From an uncultured Eubacteriales bacterium (GTDB lineage: Bacteria; Bacillota; Clostridia; UBA1381; UMGS1253): 64,000 nucleotides of DNA. Below the pieces are notes generated by a model. The model had not been told where the DNA came from. It made no database searches and saw only the letters and a list, made by a program, of their open reading frames with translations. The position numbers and the translations under genes are program-made. The stretch is taken from positions 62,001 to 126,000 of the forward strand of contig CABUKE010000003.1 in NCBI GenBank assembly GCA_902492065.1, read 5' to 3'. Each line of letters opens with the position of its first letter. The first letter of the stretch is position 1. Below, in pieces: positions 52,765-61,846 of the stretch.

Positions 52765-53988
52765 ATGAAAAATGTTTTTGACACCTTAAAAGAGCGCGGG
52801 CTGATTGCCCAGACGACCCATGAGGAGGAGATACGCGACCTGCTCGGGAAGGAGAAGGTCACGTTTTATATCGGCTTTGACCCAACAGCGGACAGCCTGC
52901 ACGTTGGACACTTTTTGCAGATGGTCGTTATGCGCCATATGCAGCTCGCGGGCCACAGACCGATCGCCATTGTAGGCGGCGGCACCGGTACGGTCGGCGA
53001 CCCGTCCGGCCGCTCCGACATGCGCAAAATGATGACGCGGGAAACGATTGACCACAATGTGGCGAAGTTTAAAGAACAGCTCTCGCGGTTTATCGACTTT
53101 TCTGACGGCAAAGCGCTGATGGTCAACAATGCGGACTGGCTTTTAGAGCTGAAATTTGTCGAGTTCATGCGCGACATTGGCGTGCATTTTTCCGTGAACC
53201 GGATGCTGACCTTTGAGTGCTTTAAGCAGAGAATGGAGCGGGGTCTCTCCTTCTTCGAGTTCAGTTATATGTTGATGCAGAGCTACGACTTTTTGGTATT
53301 AAACCGCGAGTACGGCTGTAAGCTGGAGCTTGGCGGCGACGACCAGTGGTCGAACATTCTGGGCGGCGTAGAGCTGATCCGCCGCTGCGACGGCAAGGAT
53401 GCGTACGGCATGACCTTCACGCTTCTTACCACGAGCGAGGGCAAAAAGATGGGCAAAACCGAAAAGGGCGCGCTCTGGCTCGACCCGGAAAAGACGTCCC
53501 CGTATGACTTTTACCAGTATTGGGTTAATGTCGACGACGCAGATGTAATCCGCTGCCTGAAGCTTTTGACGTTTATCCCGCTCGAGGAGATTGACGAGCT
53601 GGCGAAGTTAGAAGGACAGGAACTCAATAAGGCGAAAAAGATTCTGGCTTACGAATTGACGCAGATGATTCACGGCACGGAGGAGGCCGATAAGGCAAAG
53701 TCCGCATCCGAGGCGATTTTCGGCGGTGGCGGTGCGGCAGCGAACATGCCATCCACGACTGTAGATAAGGCGGAAATCGGCGGTGCGGTCAATATCCTCG
53801 ACCTGCTTGTAAAGGTAGGGCTTATCCCCTCAAAAGCAGAGGGGCGCCGGCTCATTCAGCAGGGCGGACTCAGCATTGACGGTGAAAAGGTAAGCGATGT
53901 ATCGTACGAAGTGACGGCAGACATGCTTGACGGCGACGGAATCGTTGTCAAGAAGGGCAAAAAGGTATATCACCGCATATCGTTTTAA
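52765..53988 (+). CDS. tyrS: Tyrosyl-tRNA synthetase
   Basis: 407 residues, class I. HIGH motif as HVGH in DSLHVGHFLQM, KMSKS as KKMGKT, tyrosine-site segments and a C-terminal S4 RNA-binding domain (about 340-405, AEGRRLIQQGGLSIDGEKV). It charges tRNA-Tyr. The ATG at 52765 is preferred to the GTG at 52756, which lies in the GGAGTG ribosome site. It heads the tyrS-thyA-folA-DUF2007-rnhA run. Confidence 0.97.
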   Translation: MKNVFDTLKERGLIAQTTHEEEIRDLLGKEKVTFYIGFDPTADSLHVGHFLQMVVMRHMQLAGHRPIAIVGGGTGTVGDPSGRSDMRKMMTRETIDHNVAKFKEQLSRFIDFSDGKALMVNNADWLLELKFVEFMRDIGVHFSVNRMLTFECFKQRMERGLSFFEFSYMLMQSYDFLVLNREYGCKLELGGDDQWSNILGGVELIRRCDGKDAYGMTFTLLTTSEGKKMGKTEKGALWLDPEKTSPYDFYQYWVNVDDADVIRCLKLLTFIPLEEIDELAKLEGQELNKAKKILAYELTQMIHGTEEADKAKSASEAIFGGGGAAANMPSTTVDKAEIGGAVNILDLLVKVGLIPSKAEGRRLIQQGGLSIDGEKVSDVSYEVTADMLDGDGIVVKKGKKVYHRISF

Positions 53989-54013
53989 ACAAAAGACAGG
54001 GGGAGGTGGCAGC

Positions 54014-54841
54014 GTGAGCCGCACGGATGAAATCTTCCGGGAGATGTGCCGGGACATACTCAAAAACGGAACCTGGGACAAGGGCGACGTGCGCCCGCAT
54101 TGGGAGGACGGCACGCCCGCCTATACGATAAAAAAATTCTGCGTCGTAAACCGTTACGACTTGTCGCAGGAGTTTCCTCTCCTGACGCTGCGCCCCATCA
54201 ACCTGCGGGGCGCGATCGACGAAATTTTGTGGATCTGGCAAAAGAAGTCGAACAACATCCATGACTTAAACAGCCACATCTGGGACGCATGGGCGGACGA
54301 AACCGGCAGCATCGGCAAGGCGTACGGCTACCAGCTTGGCGTGAAGCATAAGTATAAGGAAGGCATGTTCGACCAGGTCGACCGGGTCTTGTACGACTTA
54401 AAACACAACCCGTCGAGCCGGCGCATCATAACTAATCTGTACAACCACGCGGATTTGTCCGAGATGGCGCTCTACCCTTGTGCGTATTCCATGACGTTCA
54501 ACGTGTCGGACGGAAAGCTCAATGCGATTTTGAACCAGCGGTCGCAGGACGTGCTGGCGGCAAATGCGTGGAATGTATGCCAGTATGCCGCGCTTGTTCT
54601 GATGTTTGCACAGGTGAGCGGCCTTGCGCCCGGTGAGTTTGTGCATGTGATTGCGGACGCGCATATCTATGACCGACATGTTCCTATTGTAGAGGAGCTG
54701 ATCAGCCGGCCAGCCCATCCAGCACCGTCTGTGACGCTCAATCCCGACGTAACAGATTTTTATGCCTTTACGGTGGATGATTTTATACTGGAAAACTACG
54801 TGACCGGGGAAAAGATTGGACGGTTCCCGGTTGCAATCTAA
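54014..54841 (+). CDS. thyA: Thymidylate synthase
   Basis: 275 residues from a GTG behind GGGGGAGGTGG, giving the usual SRTDEIFREMCRDIL start. Catalytic Cys in LYPCAYSMTF (about 152), the RSQD segment (NAILNQRSQDVLAAN), and HIYDRHV near the end. It methylates dUMP using methylene-tetrahydrofolate and produces dihydrofolate. The folA gene nine bases later recycles this product. Confidence 0.96.
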   Translation: MSRTDEIFREMCRDILKNGTWDKGDVRPHWEDGTPAYTIKKFCVVNRYDLSQEFPLLTLRPINLRGAIDEILWIWQKKSNNIHDLNSHIWDAWADETGSIGKAYGYQLGVKHKYKEGMFDQVDRVLYDLKHNPSSRRIITNLYNHADLSEMALYPCAYSMTFNVSDGKLNAILNQRSQDVLAANAWNVCQYAALVLMFAQVSGLAPGEFVHVIADAHIYDRHVPIVEELISRPAHPAPSVTLNPDVTDFYAFTVDDFILENYVTGEKIGRFPVAI

Positions 54842-54850
54842 GGAGTCAAT

Positions 54851-55345
54851 ATGAATTTGATTGTGGCAGTCGACCAAAATTGGGGCATCGGCAAAGACGG
54901 TACCATGCCGTGGCATATCCGCGCGGATTTGAAATATTTTAAAGAAAAGACATTGCACAAAACGGTACTGATGGGGCGCAAGACGCTTCTCTCGTTTCCG
55001 GGCGGCAGGCCGCTGCCGGAACGGGAAAACATCGTACTTTCCCGCGATATAACGTACCGCATCCCGGGTGCGGCTGTCGTACACGATTTGCAGACGCTTT
55101 TGCAATACCAGGTTAGAAGTGATGTGTTTGTAATTGGCGGCGGCAGCCTGTATGCGGCGCTGCTCCCCTATTGCGAATATGCCTATGTCACAAAAATTGG
55201 AGCTACGTTCGACTGCGATACGTTTTTTCCGAATCTGGACGAAATGGAAGGGTGGGAGGAAATCGCTCCCGGCGAGGTGCAGGAGGAAAACGGCCTCCCC
55301 TTCCGGTTTACAGTTTATCACAATCATGCGATGGAGGAACGATAA
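54851..55345 (+). CDS. folA: Dihydrofolate reductase
   Basis: 164 residues. Starts NLIVAVDQNWGIGKDGTMPWHIRADLKYFKE, with the active-site Asp 27-equivalent in the helix and the Trp-His of PWHI; MGRKTLLSFPGGRPLPERENIVLSR; VIGGGSLYAALLPYC. It regenerates tetrahydrofolate with NADPH after ThyA. Its TAA overlaps the next ATG by one base. Confidence 0.96.
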   Translation: MNLIVAVDQNWGIGKDGTMPWHIRADLKYFKEKTLHKTVLMGRKTLLSFPGGRPLPERENIVLSRDITYRIPGAAVVHDLQTLLQYQVRSDVFVIGGGSLYAALLPYCEYAYVTKIGATFDCDTFFPNLDEMEGWEEIAPGEVQEENGLPFRFTVYHNHAMEER

Positions 55346-55632
55346 TGGTAGATTACAATGAAAACATGCCCCCTATGGAGGATGTAAACTTCAACGACCT
55401 GGTTCTGCTCGAGGAGGTCAATAACGACTTTGAAGCGGATGTTAAAATCTCGCTTCTGCGCTCGTGCTCGATCCTGGCCTTTAAGCGGTATTCCCAGTTT
55501 TCCGCCGTTGCGAAAATCTACTGCGGCAGCTCCAACATGGGCGTCATGATTTATGTCCCAAAGGACGACGTCGAGGAGGCAAAGCGGATTCTTTCCGCGC
55601 CGTTCGACAGCTCCGAGCTGGAGCAAAACTAA
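55345..55632 (+). CDS. DUF2007-like putative signal-transducing protein
   Basis: 95 residues. A ferredoxin-like pattern with FNDLVLLEEVNNDFEADVKISLLRSCSI at the start and VMIYVPKDDVEEAKRILSAPF at the end resembles DUF2007 proteins. No catalytic residues are evident. The ATG follows GGAGGAACG and overlaps the folA stop, so translation is coupled. Confidence 0.75.
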   Translation: MVDYNENMPPMEDVNFNDLVLLEEVNNDFEADVKISLLRSCSILAFKRYSQFSAVAKIYCGSSNMGVMIYVPKDDVEEAKRILSAPFDSSELEQN

Positions 55633-55656
55633 CCTCGCGCAAAGGACGGTACAACG

Positions 55657-56124
55657 ATGAAGGAAGTATTGCTTTTCACAGACGGTGCATGCAGCGGCAA
55701 CCCCGGCAAGGGCGGCTACGGCGCGATTTTGAAATACGGCTCATTTGAAAAAGAGATGAGCCGCGGCTTTGTGAGTACGACAAACAATCGGATGGAACTG
55801 CTCGCTGCAATCGTCGGACTGGAGGCACTCAAAGAACCGTGCATAGTCAACCTCTATAGCGACTCAAAATACCTCGTCGACGCAGTCAACAAAGGCTGGG
55901 TATACAATTGGAAAAAGAACGGATGGAAAAAGAGTGACAAAAAAAGCGCGCTCAATGTCGATTTGTGGGAACGGCTTCTGTCTTTAATGGAAACGCACCG
56001 CGTCACGCTCCATTGGGTAAAGGGTCACGACGGCCACCCGGAAAACGAACGGTGCGACCGTCTCGCCGTGCTGGCTTATATGGACTCGTCGCTCTATGAG
56101 GACAAAGGGTTTGTAAATTCATAA
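55657..56124 (+). CDS. rnhA: Ribonuclease HI
   Basis: 155 residues. All DEDD catalytic residues: Asp in FTDGACSGNPG (about 8), Glu in NNRMELLAAI (about 46), Asp in YSDSKYLVDAV (about 69) and Asp in NERCDRLA (about 133). It removes the RNA strand of RNA-DNA hybrids. It ends the tyrS run and is followed by a terminator. Confidence 0.96.
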   Translation: MKEVLLFTDGACSGNPGKGGYGAILKYGSFEKEMSRGFVSTTNNRMELLAAIVGLEALKEPCIVNLYSDSKYLVDAVNKGWVYNWKKNGWKKSDKKSALNVDLWERLLSLMETHRVTLHWVKGHDGHPENERCDRLAVLAYMDSSLYEDKGFVNS

Positions 56125-56148
56125 CGCCTGTTAATCAAGTATAAAATG

Positions 56149-56188
56149 ACCTCGGCGGTAAATACTATATACCGTCAGAGGTTTTTTT
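56149..56188 (+). terminator. Terminator after rnhA
   Basis: ACCTCGGCGGTA...TACCGTCAGAGGT stem followed by TTTTTTT. Confidence 0.82.
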
Positions 56189-56250
56189 GTATGCTGCCAT
56201 GCCATTACAATATTGCCTCTGTCCATTTTTAAAGAAGGGCTGGGTCGATT

Positions 56251-56508
56251 ATGACAGTAGCAGTACAAAAAGGGCTGGAACACTTTGCAGAGGCGCTGCG
56301 CCAGTATGGATTTGATGTGGTAATCTATGGAGAATACAACTATCCGGTAGATGCGCTCGTCTACCTTGGAGAAAGTATGCCGTTAACCTCATCGGTCAGC
56401 AGCGTCAATCACGAGCATCACGGCGTATTTATGATCAACGCGCGTGGGAAAAGTGCAGAGGACATTGCGCAGATTTTAAACCGCCGCACCTATACCCCCC
56501 TGTTTTAG
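56251..56508 (+). CDS. UPF0180 (YkuS)-like small protein
   Basis: 85 residues, cytoplasmic. GLEHFAEALRQYGFDVVIYGE, DALVYLGES and a late FMINARGKSAEDIAQILNRR strand-helix match the YkuS outline (an alpha/beta fold often beginning with a GxxxxxxLxxxGYxV pattern). Function is unknown. It starts behind AGAAGGG and stands between a terminator and the iron-sulfur operon. Confidence 0.7.
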   Translation: MTVAVQKGLEHFAEALRQYGFDVVIYGEYNYPVDALVYLGESMPLTSSVSSVNHEHHGVFMINARGKSAEDIAQILNRRTYTPLF

Positions 56509-56622
56509 AGACACATTGCATAAATTTCCCCCATATGTCCGGGCGGGTTTATAGGGCTTATCAACGCAGTGTTTGCGCCGGCAATGTATTCGCGCAAAAG
56601 TCAAAAACTTGCACGATTTTTA

Positions 56623-56651
56623 TTGAAAAATGGCACATTTCGGTATATAAT
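56623..56651 (+). promoter_or_regulatory. Promoter of the Fe-S cluster operon
   Basis: TTGAAA (56623-56628), 17 bases, TATAAT (56646-56651). I see no IscR gene nearby and no obvious IscR dyad. Confidence 0.8.
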
Positions 56652-56710
56652 AAAGAGTAACCGACTTTTCGTATGGAGTCGTTTCACACTACACAAAGGA
56701 GGTCTGATTC

Positions 56711-57898
56711 GTGACCAATAAAATATATATGGATAATGCTGCGACAACGCCGCTCAAACGCGAGGTACTTGACGCCATGATGCCCTATCTCACCGAAGAA
56801 TACGGCAATGCGTCCTCGATTTATGCGACGGGGCGCGACGCGAAGCGCGCGCTTGACGAGGCGCGTCAGACGGTTGCCGACGCGCTGGGCGCAAAGGTGA
56901 ATGAAATCTATTTCACTTCCTGCGGATCGGAAGCGGACAACTGGGCGATCCAGGGCGTAGCCTATGCCAATAAAAACCGAGGCAGGCATATCATCAGCTC
57001 GCAAATCGAGCACCACGCCGTTCTTCACACCTTGCAGTATCTGGAAAAACAGGGGCTTGAGGTTACATACCTGCCTGTGGATGAATATGGTCTGGTGCGT
57101 CCTGACGACCTGAAAGACGCAATTCGCCCTGATACGATTTTGATCACCATTATGTATGCCAACAATGAGATCGGCACAATTGAACCAATCGACGAACTCG
57201 CACAAATCGCACACGAGCGTAAAATCGTATTTCATACCGATGCGGTACAGGCGGTTGGCCACGTGCCGCTCAACGTAAAAGAGCTTGACGTTGACCTGCT
57301 CTCGCTGTCTGCACATAAGCTGTATGGGCCGAAGGGCGTCGGCGCGCTCTACATCAAAAACGGCGTAAAGTTGGACAACTTCCTGCACGGCGGCGCACAG
57401 GAACGCGGCAGGCGCGCCGGGACGGAAAATGTCGCCGGAATCGTCGGCCTTGCAAAAGCAATCGAGCTTGCCACAGCGGAAATTAATGAGAACGTGGCAC
57501 ATTTGACAACGCTGCGCGACAAATTAATCAGCGGGATACAGGCACAAATCCCCTATTGCCGTCTAAATGGACATCCGACCAAACGCCTGTGTAACAATGT
57601 CAACTTTTCGTTCGAGTTTATCGAGGGGGAATCCCTCCTGCTCATGCTTGACATGAAAGGTGTTGCAGCGTCGAGCGGCAGCGCGTGTACCTCAGGCTCG
57701 CTCGACCCGTCGCATGTGCTTCTGGCAATCGGGCTCAAACACGAGATTGCACACGGTTCGCTGCGGCTCAGCATTGGGGATTTTACAACAGAGGAAGATA
57801 TCGATTATGTGCTCGAGGTGCTCGGGCCGATTGTACAGCGTCTGCGGGATATGTCGCCGCTGTACGAAGAAGTGGAAAGGGGCGTTAAACATGTATAG
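56711..57898 (+). CDS. iscS: Cysteine desulfurase
   Basis: 395 residues from a GTG behind AAAGGAGG. PLP-binding Lys in LSLSAHKLYGPKGVGALY (about 205), the active-site loop Cys in SSGSACTSGSLDPSHVLLAIG (about 326) and starts MTNKIYMDNAATTPL. It takes sulfur from cysteine for iron-sulfur assembly. Its last eight bases overlap the scaffold gene. NifS-type naming would be equally acceptable. Confidence 0.96.
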   Translation: MTNKIYMDNAATTPLKREVLDAMMPYLTEEYGNASSIYATGRDAKRALDEARQTVADALGAKVNEIYFTSCGSEADNWAIQGVAYANKNRGRHIISSQIEHHAVLHTLQYLEKQGLEVTYLPVDEYGLVRPDDLKDAIRPDTILITIMYANNEIGTIEPIDELAQIAHERKIVFHTDAVQAVGHVPLNVKELDVDLLSLSAHKLYGPKGVGALYIKNGVKLDNFLHGGAQERGRRAGTENVAGIVGLAKAIELATAEINENVAHLTTLRDKLISGIQAQIPYCRLNGHPTKRLCNNVNFSFEFIEGESLLLMLDMKGVAASSGSACTSGSLDPSHVLLAIGLKHEIAHGSLRLSIGDFTTEEDIDYVLEVLGPIVQRLRDMSPLYEEVERGVKHV

Positions 57899-58322
57899 TG
57901 AAAAGGTATTGGATCATTTTTCGAACCCGCGCAACGTCGGCGAACTGGAGGATGCGAACGCAGTCGGCCAGGTCGGCAATGCGAAGTGCGGCGATATTAT
58001 GAAAATCTACATGAAAATCGAGGACGACACCGTTAAGGATATCAAGTTTAAGACGTTTGGCTGCGGTGCTGCAGTTGCGACCAGCTCCATGGCAACGGAG
58101 ATGGTAAAGGGCAAGAGCGTGGACGAGGCGCTGTCATTGACCAACAAGGCGGTTATGGAGGCGCTTGACGGGCTTCCTCCAGCGAAAATCCACTGTTCCG
58201 TCCTTGCAGAAGAAGCGATTCACGCGGCAATCGAGGACTATTACACCCGACAAGGCATCAAGACGGATAAGGTCAAAACGTGCAGCGGATGCTGCCACGA
58301 CTGTCACGCCGGCGAAGAATAA
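57891..58322 (+). CDS. iscU: Iron-sulfur cluster scaffold protein, IscU type
   Basis: 143 residues. Starts MYSEKVLDHFSNPRNVGEL, with the three cluster ligands in GNAKCGD (about 35), FKTFGCGAA (about 60) and IHCSVLAEE (about 104). The tail is Cys-rich (KTCSGCCHDCHAGEE), an extension beyond the basic IscU. It assembles [2Fe-2S] clusters with the desulfurase. The ATG overlaps the iscS stop in another frame. Confidence 0.95.
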   Translation: MYSEKVLDHFSNPRNVGELEDANAVGQVGNAKCGDIMKIYMKIEDDTVKDIKFKTFGCGAAVATSSMATEMVKGKSVDEALSLTNKAVMEALDGLPPAKIHCSVLAEEAIHAAIEDYYTRQGIKTDKVKTCSGCCHDCHAGEE

Positions 58323-58330
58323 GGCAAACA

Positions 58331-58367
58331 AAAAGAGATACAGAACAAATCTGTATCTCTTTTTGTT

Positions 58368-58370
<3 letters not shown>
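58331..58370. terminator. Bidirectional terminator
   Basis: AAAAAGAGATACAG-AACAAAT-CTGTATCTCTTTTT between the convergent iscU and clpE-like genes. Confidence 0.9.
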
Positions 58371-60692
<2,322 letters not shown>

Positions 60693-60755
60693 TTGATTCC
60701 CTTCTTTCTGCATGTACCATATCTATCTCAATTGTTACCGTAACCGCTTACTCTA

Positions 60756-60818
60756 ATGCTATGATAGCATGATTGATTATAGCACAAGCAGGGACAAACG
60801 CAAAGCATTTCCCTGCTT
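60756..60818 (-). promoter_or_regulatory. clpE promoter with two inverted repeats
   Basis: Minus strand TTGCGT (60803-60798), 16 bases, TATAAT (60781-60776). A 9-bp-arm repeat AAGCAGGGA/TCCCTGCTT (60786-60818) encloses the -35. Just after the -10 lies a perfect ATGCTAT-G-ATAGCAT (60756-60770). No CtsR-type heptamer repeat was seen. Confidence 0.65.
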
Positions 60819-60851
60819 AATTCACAAAAATTTAATATTGCGCGGTTTTTA

Positions 60852-60880
60852 TTGACTTTTTTCCATGATACAGGTAAAAT
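60852..60880 (+). promoter_or_regulatory. Promoter of the DUF4430 lipoprotein
   Basis: TTGACT (60852-60857), 17 bases, TAAAAT (60875-60880). Confidence 0.75.
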
Positions 60881-60921
60881 AGGAATACAGTTTACTATAA
60901 ATAAAATTGAGGTGACATTTG

Positions 60922-61599
60922 ATGAAACATACCATAAAAAAATCGTTTGGCGCACTGCTGCTTTTGTTTCTTCTTGCGGGTACGCTTGCCGCATGCGGCG
61001 GAAAGCAGACTACCGTATCGGTAAAAATTACATCGCCCGATACGACAATTATTGACACAACAGTAACCGTAACGGACAATAATCCGACTGCTGCTAAGGC
61101 AATCATGCAGGCATGCCAGGCGGATAAAATCGCCTATACCGTAACGGACGGTCTCTTTGACGGGTTTGGCGGGCTTGCGTCGACGAAAGAGGATGGATGG
61201 CTGTTCTACGTAAACGATACGTTGGCACAGACCGGTGCGGATGCGACAGCAATCCAGGAGGGCGATATCGTAGAGTTCCGCTATGAAAATTACACAAAAG
61301 CATTCAGCGAACCAGCGACAACGGACATCTTTGGAAAATGGCGTTCGGAAACGGAAGCTGACGGGTCGACCGCGTTTTTGACGCTGGATGATGATGAAGC
61401 AAGCTTCATTTTCATTGACAGTGCACGTACAACCACGTCGTATAACGGGACGTATAATATCATGAACGACGAAATCACCATAAACGACCTTGCGTCAAAC
61501 TCTCCCGTGAAAATTCCGTTTGAGCTCAAAGACGGCAATATGGTCATTACGTACAACGCAAAGACGATTACGTTGACCAAACAGGCGGAAGCTGAATAA
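60922..61599 (+). CDS. DUF4430 surface lipoprotein
   Basis: 225 residues. Lipoprotein signal with lipobox LAAC (Cys about 25). The middle (about 30-130) fits the DUF4430 fold: VSVKITSPDTTIIDTTVTV, AYTVTDGLFDGFGGL, DGWLFYVNDTLAQTGADATAIQEGDIVEFRYE. This fold resembles the C-terminal domain of cobalamin-binding transcobalamin and is common in surface proteins of Firmicutes. A lipocalin-like beta domain closes the protein (about 140-225). The ligand is unknown. It starts at an ATG behind GAGGTGA. Confidence 0.85.
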   Translation: MKHTIKKSFGALLLLFLLAGTLAACGGKQTTVSVKITSPDTTIIDTTVTVTDNNPTAAKAIMQACQADKIAYTVTDGLFDGFGGLASTKEDGWLFYVNDTLAQTGADATAIQEGDIVEFRYENYTKAFSEPATTDIFGKWRSETEADGSTAFLTLDDDEASFIFIDSARTTTSYNGTYNIMNDEITINDLASNSPVKIPFELKDGNMVITYNAKTITLTKQAEAE

Positions 61600-61619
61600 G
61601 AAGAAAATCAAGTGAATGA

Positions 61620-61658
61620 TAAAAGTGGGCCGCACGTTTTGTGTGCAGCCCACTTTTA
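61620..61658 (+). terminator. Terminator after the lipoprotein gene
   Basis: AAAAGTGGGC...GCCCACTTTT stem with an inner GCAC/GTGC pair, then TTTTA. Confidence 0.75.
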
Positions 61659-61759
61659 CCATTTTATGCCATGGTCAGCTTACAATTCCAGCATTATACA
61701 AGCCATAACAATTTATATGCACCAATTTATAAGATTATTAACTTCTTACAAATGCTTTA

Positions 61760-61789
61760 TTGAATGCATACCTATATATGTGCTATAAT
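61760..61789 (+). promoter_or_regulatory. Promoter of the final secreted protein gene
   Basis: TTGAAT (61760-61765), 18 bases, TATAAT (61784-61789). Confidence 0.65.
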
Positions 61790-61846
61790 TCTATATATAT
61801 TCATTATAGAAGGGGGCCTGTATAAGCTCCAGAAAGGAAGGTCGAA

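Noticed and set aside
56509..56622. Possible structured RNA between the YkuS-like gene and the Fe-S promoter
   Set aside because: Some short GC-rich pairs exist, but no known riboswitch core and no terminator shape could be made out.
56684..57502. 272-codon minus-strand frame opposite iscS
   Set aside because: Antisense to a strongly conserved enzyme; composition looks like a shadow rather than a protein.
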